DNA of 64,000 nt from Nocardiopsis listeri NBRC 13360 (GCF_001570765.1 NZ_BCSH01000023.1:40876-104875), one strand, 5' to 3'; counted from the first letter of the stretch, positions 1 through 9,117 are shown. Program-made: numbers and translations. The notes: generated from the letters alone by a model not told the origin.

Positions 1-241
1 CTGCGGGCTACATACAATCGGCGATTAAGTTATTACCCAAAGTAATGTAAAGTGAGGGGGGTGTGCTTGCCGGTCTTCGAATCGGAGTTTCTCCGTCGGA
101 CCCGGTGACCGAGCGGCACCGCGGGGGAACGGGAGGCGAGTCCGGTTCGTCGTAGTGAGAACCGTGAGAGGCGGTGGGCACATCAGAGTCGGTAGTCGCG
201 TACGGACGACAGAGGGCGTGGCGGGAAGGGAGGACGGAGCG

Positions 242-595
242 GTGAGCATCTCGGAGAAGCCGATGGCCCCCGAGGAGAATCCGCCCGGGCAGCGACGACG
301 GTCCTGGCAGGTCTTCCAACAGCCCCGTGGGCTGGTCGTCTACCTCGTCCTGCTGGTGACCTCGGCACTGTTCCTGATCGGCGTGGCCGTCGCCCAGACG
401 ACCATCACGAGCTTCGACGTCGTACTCTTCGCCGCCCTCGTCCTGTGCGCACTGGTGTGCCTGGAGGCGATACGTCGTATCGGCGTGCCCGAGGGGCTGA
501 GCCGCGATCTGTTGGGCGCGTGGTGGCTCCCCGCCATGCTCCTGCTGCCACCCCTGTACTCCCTGCTCATCCCCATCCCGGTCTTCTTGCTCTAA
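242..595 (+). CDS. N-terminal membrane part of a split GGDEF protein
   Basis: This 117-aa ORF encodes about three hydrophobic helices (residues roughly 30-52, 57-78 and 87-117) and stops at TAA 593-595. The next ORF continues in the same reading frame only 18 nt later with three more helices and a GGDEF domain. Together they look like one membrane diguanylate cyclase. I prefer GTG 242 because a purine-rich AGGGAGGA lies just upstream; an ATG at 155 is in frame but has no ribosome-binding site. The stop could be a nonsense mutation (for example TAC to TAA), a sequencing error, or a true split. Alone this fragment has no recognisable catalytic role. Confidence 0.6.
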   Translation: MSISEKPMAPEENPPGQRRRSWQVFQQPRGLVVYLVLLVTSALFLIGVAVAQTTITSFDVVLFAALVLCALVCLEAIRRIGVPEGLSRDLLGAWWLPAMLLLPPLYSLLIPIPVFLL

Positions 596-613
596 CGCCG
601 CAAACGGCGCGCG

Positions 614-1591
614 ATGTTGCACCGCCAGATGTTCAACATGGCCGCGGTCGGCGTCTCCGGGTTCGTGGCCTCGCTGCTCTGGCACGGTGCGCAGAGCGGA
701 CCGGTCGCGGGGCTAGGGGGATCCACCACCGCGCACGCCACCCTCGCCAGTGTCAACGGAGTCTTCCTCGCCCTGCTGTGCTGCGTCGTCTTCACCCTCT
801 TCAACACGGCGCTGGTGTTCCTGGCGGCCCGGCTCAGCCCCGACGGCGGGGCGCCGAGCCTGTGGGACCGTGAGGCCTTCCTGGTGGACTGCGTTGAGTT
901 ATGTGTCGGCGTCACCGTCGCCATCCTGGCCCAGCTCTCCCTGTTCCTCCTGGTCATCGCCGTCCCGCCGGTCCTGTTGCTACAGCGGAGCCTCGTCTAC
1001 CAGCAGTTGCAGACCGCGGCGCGGACCGACCCCAAGACCGGGCTGCTCAACGCGCCCACCTGGGAGCGGGAGGCGGCGAGTCAGATCGCTCGGGCACGGG
1101 AGTCCCGAGGTCGGGCCGCGGTGCTGATCGTCGACATCGACCACTTCAAAAGGGTCAACGACACCTACGGACACCTGTTCGGTGACCAGGTCCTGTTGGG
1201 TGTGGCCACCACGATCTCCCAACAGCTGCGGGAATCGGACCTGCTGGGCAGGTTCGGTGGCGAGGAGTTCGTCGTCCTGCTGCCGGGCTCCGACGTCACC
1301 GAGGCCTGGCAGGCGGCGGAGCGGCTACGTTCCCAGGTCGGCCGGATGGAGATCGCGGTGGATGAGGTCCCCGTCTCGATCACCATCTCGATCGGTGTGG
1401 CGGTGGTCGGCGACCACGGAGACGACCTCGTCGAGTTGCTGACCGCAGCCGATCTGGCGCTGTACCGGGCCAAGGAGACCGGCCGCGACCGTGTGTGCCT
1501 GCCCGCCGGTCGGCCCGAGGTGAGCAGGCGGATACCCGGACCGCGCGAGGGCGGCGTCTACGATGGCGGAAGCGCCGATAACCGGCCCTGA
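614..1591 (+). CDS. Diguanylate cyclase (GGDEF) with membrane segments, 3' part of split gene
   Basis: The first 120 residues hold about three membrane helices; the rest is a GGDEF domain. The signature GGEEF is at about residues 215-219 and an RESD inhibitory site lies nine residues before it (206-209), so both the catalytic and product-feedback sites of a diguanylate cyclase, which makes cyclic di-GMP from two GTP, look intact. No EAL domain is present. It is in frame with the upstream ORF across an in-frame TAA, and the ATG at 614 has no convincing ribosome-binding site, so independent translation is doubtful. A rare TTA leucine codon occurs at 899-901. The last 35 residues are low complexity. 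Confidence 0.8.
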   Translation: MLHRQMFNMAAVGVSGFVASLLWHGAQSGPVAGLGGSTTAHATLASVNGVFLALLCCVVFTLFNTALVFLAARLSPDGGAPSLWDREAFLVDCVELCVGVTVAILAQLSLFLLVIAVPPVLLLQRSLVYQQLQTAARTDPKTGLLNAPTWEREAASQIARARESRGRAAVLIVDIDHFKRVNDTYGHLFGDQVLLGVATTISQQLRESDLLGRFGGEEFVVLLPGSDVTEAWQAAERLRSQVGRMEIAVDEVPVSITISIGVAVVGDHGDDLVELLTAADLALYRAKETGRDRVCLPAGRPEVSRRIPGPREGGVYDGGSADNRP

Positions 1592-1614
1592 CCCGCTGTC
1601 GCCTCCGGGCCGGT

Positions 1615-2880
1615 GTGAGTTTTCCACAGGCTCGGAGGACGCCGCTTGCCGTGTGGGCTTCGGTGACCGAACGTGAATACATGCCCTGTGATCAGCATGG
1701 ACACGACGACGGCGCATCCTCCCGACACGGTCACGCCCGCCCCGGTGCGCGGGCCGTCCCTCCACCCCGCTTCGTTACCCCACCCGCCCACCTGGCCGAC
1801 CCACGGGCCTTCCTGGCCGCCCTGCCCACCATGGCACGGCGTTCGGTGCGTGACTCCGTGCTGGTCCTGGTCGTCGACCGGGGTGACCCCCGCGGGTTGC
1901 TGCACGGCACCCTCGACCGATTGGACCATGTCCTGACCGCCGCGCGCAGCGGTGCGGTGGCCGTTCGGGCCGCGCTGGAACTGTCCGGCGGCGCGGCCCT
2001 GGTGGCCGGGTTCGGCCCGCCCGAACGGGTGGACCCGCATGTCAGGTCGTTCCTGACCGAGGCGGCCGCGGCGGGCCTGCCGGTCCTGGCGGCCTACCGA
2101 GCGACGGGGGACCGGTTCTGGTCCTACCTGTGCGAGGACGAGGACTGTTGCCCCGCGGAGGGGGCGTCCTTCGAACCGCAAGCTCGCACCACCCTGTGGA
2201 AACCTCCGGACCCGGTAGCCGAACGACGCAACGGGTCGGCGCGACCGATGGAGCGCGAAGCCGTGGAGTCCGAGGCCGTGGAGTCGGAGGAGACGGACCC
2301 GGCCCGGGTCCGGGCGCTGCTGGAACCCGTGGTGGGCGAGCAACGGGCGGCCGTCGCCGAGTCCGCGGCGCTCCTGGAGGAACGGTTCCGAGCGGAACGC
2401 GGCCGGGAGGCCTCACGGAGTCGGATCCGGCGGGTGCGGTCGGTGGTGCGCCGGGAGGTGAGCGAGCGGATTCGCGACCCCGACACCTTGGCGATGCTCG
2501 GCGTCGCCCTCCTGGACCTGCGGGTACGTGACGCGGTGTGGGCCCGGATCACCCCGGAGGAGGCCCCGCTGCACCGGCGATTGTGGTCCCGGGTGACCCG
2601 GCACGTCCCGCACCGGCACCGGGCCGGGCCGGCCTCCCTGCTGGCCGTGGCCGCCTGGCAGGCCGGCGACATGGCCCTGGCCCGGGCCGCGGTCCAGAGC
2701 GCCCTGGCGGCGCGACCCGGATACGCGATGGCGGTGTTGATGGAACGGGCGCTGGGCTGGGGGTTGTCGGCCGAGCGCTGGGCCCGGCACATGGCCGAGA
2801 ACGCTGACCGGTTCGAGTTCGAGCCAGGGGTCGAGGACGGGGAGGAACCCGGTTCGGGTCGGGTCCCACCGTCACGTTGA
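1615..2880 (+). CDS. DUF4192 domain protein
   Basis: Residues about 60-190 match the DUF4192 pattern of actinobacterial proteins of unknown function: a hydrophobic DSVLVLVVDRG strand, a GFGPPERV segment and the signature WSYLCEDEDCCPAEG with its paired cysteines. The C-terminal half (about 230-400) is arginine-rich and helical and ends with a segment resembling the tetratricopeptide-like tail often seen in this family. The start is uncertain: GTG 1615 and ATG 1681 are both in frame and neither has a strong ribosome-binding site. The N-terminal 50 residues are low complexity and probably untranslated or unstructured. No enzyme activity is known for the family. Confidence 0.75.
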   Translation: MSFPQARRTPLAVWASVTEREYMPCDQHGHDDGASSRHGHARPGARAVPPPRFVTPPAHLADPRAFLAALPTMARRSVRDSVLVLVVDRGDPRGLLHGTLDRLDHVLTAARSGAVAVRAALELSGGAALVAGFGPPERVDPHVRSFLTEAAAAGLPVLAAYRATGDRFWSYLCEDEDCCPAEGASFEPQARTTLWKPPDPVAERRNGSARPMEREAVESEAVESEETDPARVRALLEPVVGEQRAAVAESAALLEERFRAERGREASRSRIRRVRSVVRREVSERIRDPDTLAMLGVALLDLRVRDAVWARITPEEAPLHRRLWSRVTRHVPHRHRAGPASLLAVAAWQAGDMALARAAVQSALAARPGYAMAVLMERALGWGLSAERWARHMAENADRFEFEPGVEDGEEPGSGRVPPSR

Positions 2881-2980
2881 CCTCGTGCCCGCATCCGGCG
2901 TCGGCCGGGTGTGGGCACGGGTTCCGCGCTCCGAGACGGAAGTGGCGGGGGCACGGTCCGACACGGCCTAGGCTGGGGGC

Positions 2981-4645
2981 ATGCCGGAGTACATCTACAC
3001 CATGCAAAACGTGCGCAAGGCGCACGGCGACAAGGTCGTCCTGGACAACGTTTCGGGTTCGTTCCTGCCCGGAGCCAAGATCGGCGTCGTGGGCCCCAAC
3101 GGCTCGGGTAAGTCGACGCTGCTGAAGATCATGGCCGGCATCGAGCAGCCGTCCAACGGCGAGGCGCGACTCATGCCCGGCTTCACCGTGGGCCTGCTCG
3201 CCCAGGAACCGCACCTGGACGAGACCAAGACCGTCCTGGAGAACGTCGAGGACGGTGTCGCCGAGACCAAGGCGATGCTGAACCGCTTCAACGAGATCGC
3301 CGAGCAGATGGCGACGGACTACTCCGACGCCCTGCTCGAGGAGATGGGCAAGCTCCAGGAGCAGCTCGACCACCGCAACGCCTGGGACCTGGACAGCCAG
3401 CTCGAGCAGGCGATGGACGCGCTGCGCTGCCCGCCCGGGGACGCCGACGTCACCCAGCTCTCCGGTGGTGAGAAGCGCCGGGTCGCCCTGTGCAAGATCC
3501 TGCTCGAGGCCCCCGACCTGCTGCTTCTCGATGAGCCCACCAACCACCTGGACGCCGAGAGCGTGAACTGGCTGGAGCAGCACCTGGCCAACTACGCCGG
3601 TACCATCATCGCGATCACTCACGACAGGTACTTCCTGGACCACGTCGCCACCTGGATCCTGGAGCTGGACCGCGGCCAGTTCTACCCCTACGAGGGCAAC
3701 TACAGCACCTACCTGGAGACCAAGCAGGCCCGCCTGAAGGTCGAGGGGCAAAAGGACGCCAAGAAGTCCCGGCGCCTCAAGGAGGAGCTGGAGTGGGTCC
3801 GCTCCAACGCCAAGGCCCGCCAGACCAAGAGCAAGTCCCGTCTGGCCCGCTACGAGGAGATGGCCGCCGAGGCCGACAAGACCCGCAAGCTGGACTTCGA
3901 GGAGATCCAGATCCCTCCGGGTCCGCGTCTGGGCAACACCGTGGTCGAGGTCAAGAACCTCACCAAGGGCTTCGACGACCGTGTCCTGATCGAGGACCTC
4001 AGCTTCTCGCTGCCGCCCAACGGCATCGTCGGCATCATCGGCCCCAACGGTGTCGGTAAGACCACCCTGTTCAAGATGATCGTGGGGGAGGAGACTCCGG
4101 ACGAGGGCAAGATCACCGTCGGTGACACCGTCGAGATCTCCTACGTCGACCAGTACCGGGGTCGGATCGACGACACCAAGAACGTCTGGGAGAGCATCTC
4201 CGACGGCGAGAGCTTCATCCAGGTCGGCAAGGTCGAGATCCCCAGCCGCGCCTACGTGGCCGCCTTCGGTTTCAAGGGCTCCGACCAGCAGAAGGCCTCC
4301 GGTGTGCTCTCGGGTGGTGAGCGCAACCGGGTCAACCTGGCGCTCACCCTCAAGCAGGGGGGCAACCTGCTGCTCCTGGACGAGCCCACCAACGACCTGG
4401 ACGTGGAGACCCTCGGGTCGCTGGAGAACGCCATCCTGGACTTCCCGGGCTGCGCAGTGATCACCTCCCACGACCGCTGGTTCCTGGACCGCGTCGCCAC
4501 CCACATCCTCGCCTGGGAGGGTGGCGCCAACTGGTTCTGGTTCGAGGGCAACTTCGAGTCCTACGAGAAGAACAAGATCGAGCGCCTGGGCCCCGAAGCC
4601 GCGCGCCCGCACGCGGTCACCCACCGCAAGCTCACCCGCGACTGA
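2981..4645 (+). CDS. ettA: Energy-dependent translational throttle protein EttA (ABC-F)
   Basis: A soluble ABC-F ATPase of 554 aa, the usual EttA length, with two nucleotide-binding domains and no membrane segment. Walker A motifs are at about residues 38-46 (GPNGSGKST) and 354-362 (GPNGVGKTT); the ABC signatures LSGGE lie near 160 and 443; DEPTNHLD and DEPTNDLD are the Walker B regions. The basic linker between domains (about 240-310) is the P-site tRNA interaction motif. The family binds the ribosomal E site and gates the first elongation steps according to the ATP/ADP ratio. The gene is monocistronic, ended by a long hairpin at 4657-4710. Confidence 0.95.
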   Translation: MPEYIYTMQNVRKAHGDKVVLDNVSGSFLPGAKIGVVGPNGSGKSTLLKIMAGIEQPSNGEARLMPGFTVGLLAQEPHLDETKTVLENVEDGVAETKAMLNRFNEIAEQMATDYSDALLEEMGKLQEQLDHRNAWDLDSQLEQAMDALRCPPGDADVTQLSGGEKRRVALCKILLEAPDLLLLDEPTNHLDAESVNWLEQHLANYAGTIIAITHDRYFLDHVATWILELDRGQFYPYEGNYSTYLETKQARLKVEGQKDAKKSRRLKEELEWVRSNAKARQTKSKSRLARYEEMAAEADKTRKLDFEEIQIPPGPRLGNTVVEVKNLTKGFDDRVLIEDLSFSLPPNGIVGIIGPNGVGKTTLFKMIVGEETPDEGKITVGDTVEISYVDQYRGRIDDTKNVWESISDGESFIQVGKVEIPSRAYVAAFGFKGSDQQKASGVLSGGERNRVNLALTLKQGGNLLLLDEPTNDLDVETLGSLENAILDFPGCAVITSHDRWFLDRVATHILAWEGGANWFWFEGNFESYEKNKIERLGPEAARPHAVTHRKLTRD

Positions 4646-4656
4646 TCGCGGTAGCC

Positions 4657-4710
4657 GACGACGAAGGCCTCGCCACCCGGAACCATCCGGTCGGCGGGGC
4701 CTTCGTCGTC
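4657..4710 (+). terminator. Hairpin terminator after ettA
   Basis: An 18-bp stem (4657-4674 pairing with 4693-4710, one mismatch) starts 11 bases after the ettA stop codon. There is no U tract, as is common in high-GC actinobacteria. Confidence 0.8.
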
Positions 4711-4809
4711 CCGAAGCGAGGGAACTTCGGCCCTGGTGCGGAGGTGACCTGTGCTGTCGTTCCCCGGGCCCTGGGCCCCGGAGGGGCTCGGTGAACGTCG
4801 CATACCCTG

Positions 4810-5367
4810 GTGACGATGAGTTCCGCGCGTGATGACCACCAGGGCGCCGGCGAAGAGCCCGCGCAGATGACGTTCTATGAGGCCGTTGGCGGCGAGGACA
4901 CCTTCGTCCGCCTGGTCCGTCGTTTCTACGAGGAAGTGGCCGAGGACCCCGAACTTCGGCCCATGTACCCGGAGGAGGACCTCGGCCCCGCCGAGGAGCG
5001 CCTCCGGCTGTTCCTCATCCAGTATTGGGGTGGGCCCCGTACCTACAACGAGAGGCGTGGGCACCCCCGCCTGCGCATGCGCCACGTCCCGTTCCGCATC
5101 GGTGCCGCCGAGCGGGACATCTGGCTCAAGCACATGCGTGTGGCCATGGACTCCCTGGAGCTGCCCGAGGCTCTGGACCGCCAGATGTGGGAGTACATGG
5201 TCATGGCCGCGCACAGCATGGTCAACGTCGCGGAGGAGGCCACGCCGCCGGCGGTGGCCCGACCCACCTCGATGACCATCGGTAGTGACGGCCAGGCCCG
5301 CAAGGAGAGCCGCCGCGACGACGGCGACGACGATGGTGAGGCCATCACCATCTCCTTGAAGCGGTGA
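4810..5367 (+). CDS. glbO: Group II truncated haemoglobin (GlbO-like)
   Basis: The first 140 residues carry the short two-over-two globin fold: a [12 protein letters not shown] start, the [25 protein letters not shown] region with the proximal histidine area and the group II tyrosine/tryptophan pattern. The family binds haem and oxygen and is linked to oxygen delivery or defence against nitric oxide and peroxide in actinobacteria. A charged tail of about 45 residues follows the globin domain. GTG 4810 or ATG 4816 may be the start. The stop codon lies 9 bases from the convergent thioesterase gene, so the two units share almost no terminator space. Confidence 0.88.
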   Translation: MTMSSARDDHQGAGEEPAQMTFYEAVGGEDTFVRLVRRFYEEVAEDPELRPMYPEEDLGPAEERLRLFLIQYWGGPRTYNERRGHPRLRMRHVPFRIGAAERDIWLKHMRVAMDSLELPEALDRQMWEYMVMAAHSMVNVAEEATPPAVARPTSMTIGSDGQARKESRRDDGDDDGEAITISLKR

Positions 5368-5376
5368 CCGGTCGGT

Positions 5377-5808
5377 TCAGGAGTATTCGGCGAGCAGGGC
5401 GCGCTCGGTGTCGTTCAGACGCCGAGCGCTCTGCGTCGGTACGTCGAAACCGACCAGGACGGTCTTGGCGCGCAGGTAGACCTTCTCGTCGTCCAGGATC
5501 TCGTAGGCCAGGGTGCAGCTGGCGTTGCGCACCTCGGTGACCCACAGCTCCACGCGCACCGGCTCGCCGCGGGGCAGTAGCGGGGCGACGTAGTCGGCCT
5601 CCTGCCGGGCCACCACCATGGCGCCGAACCCCTCGCCGCCGGCCATCCCTCCGTAGTTGAGGAACGAGACCCGGGCGTCCTCCAGGTAGGTCAGCATCCG
5701 CACGTTGTTGACGTGCTGCTGCGGGTCCAGGTCGGCGTAGCGCACCTGCTGGTGGTGCACGTGCCGCTTGGGGGCGGTGGTGGCGACCTCGTCCTGGATC
5801 TGGGTCAC
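5377..5808 (-). CDS. Hotdog-fold acyl-CoA thioesterase
   Basis: A 143-aa single hotdog domain of the 4-hydroxybenzoyl-CoA thioesterase class, with the characteristic RYADLDPQQHVNNVRMLTY segment in which the aspartate and HVNN residues shape the active site. It probably hydrolyses acyl-CoA thioesters; substrate cannot be told from sequence. GTG at 5808 is chosen because AGAGGA sits just upstream in the right spacing; a longer ORF reaching 5970 begins in low-complexity sequence and is unlikely. It lies on the same strand as, and downstream of, the prolyl oligopeptidase but a strong hairpin lies between them. Confidence 0.85.
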   Translation of the reverse strand: MTQIQDEVATTAPKRHVHHQQVRYADLDPQQHVNNVRMLTYLEDARVSFLNYGGMAGGEGFGAMVVARQEADYVAPLLPRGEPVRVELWVTEVRNASCTLAYEILDDEKVYLRAKTVLVGFDVPTQSARRLNDTERALLAEYS

Positions 5809-5921
5809 TTCTGGGGTCCTCTCCCTGGGGAGCCCCCGAGAACGGGAGCCGTGCGCGGGCGTCGCCCGGCGCGGTGCGCACGGGGACGGCCATCCGCCCA
5901 TTCTCGCAAAGGGGGAGGCCA

Positions 5922-5964
5922 CGGGGCCCGGGTGAGCTTGTGTCCTTGCTCTCCCCGGGCCCCG
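5922..5964 (-). terminator. Hairpin between prolyl oligopeptidase and thioesterase
   Basis: A perfect 11-bp GC stem (5922-5932 with 5954-5964) with an inner GAGC/GCTC stem. It follows the stop of the minus-strand peptidase by 19 bases and so separates it from the thioesterase gene. Confidence 0.7.
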
Positions 5965-5983
5965 AACCATGCGATGACCGGAC

Positions 5984-8080
5984 CTACCGGCCCACTTCCA
6001 GCCCCAGGTGGTGGGCGAGGAAGGCCAACTGGTCGGCGCTGAGCGCCACGCTCCGGCTCACCGAGCGGGAGCTGTGTCCGACCTGGGCCTCGGCGCGCAG
6101 CAACACCGGGCGTTCCTCGACCGGGGCCGAGGTGGCGTGCTGAAGTGCCGCGCACAGCTTGCGGGCGTGCAGTGGGTCCACCCGGGTGTCGTTGTCGAAC
6201 ACCGTGAACAGGATCGCCGGGTACCGGGTGCCCTCGCGCACGTTGTGGTACGGCGAGTAGCCCAACAACCAGCCCAGCTGTTCGGCGTCGTCGGCGGTGC
6301 CGTACTCGACGTTCCACAGCTGTCCCAGGCCGAAGCGCTCGTAGCGCACCATGTCCAGCAAGGGCGCCGAGCACACGGCCGCGCGGAACAGGTCCGGGCG
6401 CTGGGTCACCATCGAGCCCACGAGCAGCCCGCCGTTGCTGCCGCCCATGACGGCGAGCCGGTCGCGGTCGGTCACTCCGGTGTCGATGAGGTGCTCGGCG
6501 GCCGCGGCGCAGTCGTCGAACACGTTCTGTTTGGCGGCGAGCATGCCGCCGCGATGCCAGGCCTCGCCCTCCTCCAACCCACCGCGCAGGTTGGCGACCG
6601 CGTAGACGCCGCCTGCCCGCACCCATGACAGGATCGTCGCGGAGTAGGCGGGGGTCAGCGAGATCTGGAAGCCGCCATAGCCGTACAGGATGGTCGGCCG
6701 AGGCCCGTCCGCCGCCTCGGGTGGGGAAACCACCAGCATCCGCACCGTGGTTCCGTCCTTGGAGGTGAACGCGACCTGTTCGGTGCGCACCTCCGGAACG
6801 TCGATGTCACCGGGTGCGCGCTCCCACAGTTCCACCGCGCCGGTGCGGGCGTCGTAGTGGTACACCGACGAAGGGTGGGTGTTGTCGGTGTAGCCGAACC
6901 ACGCCTCGTGGCCGCCCTCGGGGCGTGAGGTGAGACCGGCGAGGCTGCCCAGACCCGGCATGGGCACCGCACCCAGGAGGGTGCCGTCGGCCGGGTCGTG
7001 CCGGGTGATCTCGCTGATCGCGTGCCGGCTCCAGGTGGCCAGGAGCTCGGGCGATTCGAGCCCGTCCCCGTCCAGGAGGGCGAAACCGTCCAGGACGGCC
7101 TCGGGGTCCTCGGCGACCAGCGTGGTCCAGTTCTCATAGGCCGGATCGGCGGGGTCGACGACGCACAGGCGCCCACGCGAGGCGTCACGGTCGGTGAGTA
7201 GGTACAGACGTCCGTCCCGACCCACATGGGGGCTCAGGTCGGCGTCCACACCCTCTTGGACGGTGCGCAGGAGGGGACTCTCCAGCGGGCTCATGCTCAG
7301 GTCGGCGATCCACGCCTCGGTGGCGGACGAGGTGCCCCGTACCGAGGTCAGGGTCAGCCAGCGACCGTCGCGGCTGAGGGAGACACCGAAGTAGTCGGTC
7401 TTGTCCCGGCCTTCGCCGAAGACGATGGGGTCCTCCTCCACCGGGGTGCCCAGACGGTGTAGGTAGACGCGGCGGTGGTAGGCCTCCTCACCGTCGGGAA
7501 CCTGTTCCTCGGGTAGGCGACACACGTAGTAGAACGCCGAGCCGTCGGGTAGCCACGCCACCGGGCTGTACCGGGTGCGGGGGATGGGGACGTCGACGGG
7601 TTCGCCGGTCTCCACGTCCATGATCCGCAGTAGTGACTCCTCGTCACCGCCCTCGGAGAGCTGGTAGGAGAGCAGTCGGCCATCAGGAGAGGGCCGCCAG
7701 GAGTCCAGGGTGGTCAGCCCGGAGGGGTCCATCGCTCCGGGGTCGATGAGCGTACGTTCGGGCCCCTCGCCGTCGCGCACGTACAGCACGGCGTGCTCTT
7801 GACCGGGGTCGCGTCGTACGCCGAAACGGCGGTCGCCCCGCCACAGTGGTACACCGACGCCGCCGGCTCCCATGAGGGAACGCAGCCGTTCCGCGAACAC
7901 CTCACGGGAGTCTTGGTCGACGCCGATCCTTTGATACAGGGTGTCCTGCGCCGAGGCCCACTCCTTGGTGGAAGCGGCGTCGGCGTCCTCCAACCACCGG
8001 TAGGGATCGTGGACCGTGTGGCCGTGCAGGTTCTCTTCGATGTCCAGCCGTTCGGCCGGGGGATAGCGGAGTTCGCGCAT
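5984..8080 (-). CDS. Prolyl oligopeptidase family serine peptidase (S9A)
   Basis: A 698-aa protein of the usual prolyl oligopeptidase size: an N-terminal seven-bladed propeller (about 75-420) followed by an alpha/beta-hydrolase domain. The catalytic triad is visible: Ser548 in GGSNGG, Asp635 in DNDTRVDP and His669 in VGHSS. The protein starts with the family's DPYRWLED block near residue 25. No signal peptide is seen, so it is likely cytosolic and cleaves short proline-containing peptides. The start at ATG 8080 is fixed by homology; the open frame continues upstream to 9397 only because of high GC. A terminator hairpin follows. Confidence 0.93.
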   Translation of the reverse strand: MRELRYPPAERLDIEENLHGHTVHDPYRWLEDADAASTKEWASAQDTLYQRIGVDQDSREVFAERLRSLMGAGGVGVPLWRGDRRFGVRRDPGQEHAVLYVRDGEGPERTLIDPGAMDPSGLTTLDSWRPSPDGRLLSYQLSEGGDEESLLRIMDVETGEPVDVPIPRTRYSPVAWLPDGSAFYYVCRLPEEQVPDGEEAYHRRVYLHRLGTPVEEDPIVFGEGRDKTDYFGVSLSRDGRWLTLTSVRGTSSATEAWIADLSMSPLESPLLRTVQEGVDADLSPHVGRDGRLYLLTDRDASRGRLCVVDPADPAYENWTTLVAEDPEAVLDGFALLDGDGLESPELLATWSRHAISEITRHDPADGTLLGAVPMPGLGSLAGLTSRPEGGHEAWFGYTDNTHPSSVYHYDARTGAVELWERAPGDIDVPEVRTEQVAFTSKDGTTVRMLVVSPPEAADGPRPTILYGYGGFQISLTPAYSATILSWVRAGGVYAVANLRGGLEEGEAWHRGGMLAAKQNVFDDCAAAAEHLIDTGVTDRDRLAVMGGSNGGLLVGSMVTQRPDLFRAAVCSAPLLDMVRYERFGLGQLWNVEYGTADDAEQLGWLLGYSPYHNVREGTRYPAILFTVFDNDTRVDPLHARKLCAALQHATSAPVEERPVLLRAEAQVGHSSRSVSRSVALSADQLAFLAHHLGLEVGR

Positions 8081-8288
8081 GCTTTGCACCCTATCCACCC
8101 ATATCTCACCCTGCGTGTTCGGCGCGGCGTCACTATGGAACTCACCGTGCCGGCCGCACAATGGGTTCGAGAAAGCGACAACAGACGTTTTCTGGGCAGC
8201 CCAGCGTAAATTGGGGTGGCGCTGGAGTGCTTCCACCAAGCAGACTGATTGCGGGACGCAACTCGGCGGGAACCACCGGGAGGTCCGT

Positions 8289-8411
8289 GTGGCAAGGCGT
8301 AAGAAGACACCGATCCTGGGATCGGTGCACAGGGAGGTCTCCTGGCTGGCCGATCGGCTGGCCGGGGAAGAGACACGGCGGTCGTTCGCGACGGCCGAGG
8401 TGACGCGATGA
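8289..8411 (+). CDS. Small ORF (40 aa) translationally coupled to the HNH gene
   Basis: GTG 8289 is preceded by GGGAGG at a five-base spacing, and the ORF ends in an ATGA overlap with the HNH start at 8408. The third codon positions are mostly G or C. The peptide is basic at the N-terminus (VARRKKTP) and then amphipathic. I recognise no family. The overlap and the ribosome-binding site are what support it; it may be a leader peptide for the downstream gene. Confidence 0.45.
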   Translation: MARRKKTPILGSVHREVSWLADRLAGEETRRSFATAEVTR

Positions 8412-8959
8412 GCGGCCGGTGCGGCAGGGAGGGCGGTCCAGGCGCCGCTCGACGCCACGTGCTGCTGCTCAACGCCAGTTTTGAACCACTGACGACACTT
8501 CCACTGCGCAGAGCGATTCTGCTCGTGCTCCGAGAGAAGGCGGACGTCGTGCACGAGGACGGCACCGGAGCGATGCTGCACTCGGCGACGCGAGCCTACG
8601 ACGTGCCGTCCGTGATCAGGCTGCGGCGTTACATCAGTGTTCCGTACAGCCGCAGGGTCCCGCTCACCCGCGTCGCACTGATGCGGCGGGACCGGCACAC
8701 GTGTGGGTACTGCGGAAAGAAGGCCGAGACGATCGACCACGTCATCCCGCGCAGCCGCGGTGGCGCGCACGTATGGGAGAACGTCGTGGCCGCCTGCAAG
8801 CCGTGCAACCACCGCAAGGCGGACAAGTTCCTCGACGAGATCGGCTGGGAACTGCACATCACCCCCAAGGTGCCCAAGGGTCCCCACTGGCGGTTGATCA
8901 ACGGCGACCTGCACGGTGACCCACAGTGGGAGCCGTACATGGCGCACTTGGCCGCCTGA
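8408..8959 (+). CDS. HNH endonuclease
   Basis: A 183-aa protein with a C-terminal HNH domain: zinc-binding cysteine pairs C99/C102 and C130/C133, the DH pair at 110-111 and N125, then H135 complete the beta-beta-alpha metal fold. The N-terminal LNASFEPLTTLPLRRAI region is typical of the chromosomal actinobacterial and cyanobacterial HNH family that is not tied to phage or restriction systems. It should bind a divalent metal and cut DNA, but its physiological role is unknown. The gene is coupled to a 40-aa ORF upstream and followed by a hairpin. Confidence 0.9.
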   Translation: MSGRCGREGGPGAARRHVLLLNASFEPLTTLPLRRAILLVLREKADVVHEDGTGAMLHSATRAYDVPSVIRLRRYISVPYSRRVPLTRVALMRRDRHTCGYCGKKAETIDHVIPRSRGGAHVWENVVAACKPCNHRKADKFLDEIGWELHITPKVPKGPHWRLINGDLHGDPQWEPYMAHLAA

Positions 8960-9009
8960 CGCGGCCTGTGAGGGTCGGAGTACCGGGCGTCCCAACACCC
9001 GGCCCCTCA

Positions 9010-9050
9010 GACGCCTCCGGGATCGAATTCCCTTCGACCCCGGGGGCGTC
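9010..9050 (+). terminator. Terminator after the HNH gene
   Basis: An 18-bp stem with two imperfect pairs (9010-9027 with 9033-9050) and a 5-base loop, placed 50 bases after the stop codon and followed by a short C/T-rich run. Confidence 0.7.
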
Positions 9051-9117
9051 CCCCTTTCCCGGAGGTTCGGGCCCGTAGGCCTCCCACACGTGGTGGGCGG
9101 CGTCCTATTCTGGGGAC

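Noticed and set aside
2549..4624. 691-aa minus-strand ORF opposite ettA
   Set aside because: It is the codon-shadow of ettA: valine/leucine/glycine-rich with no domain.
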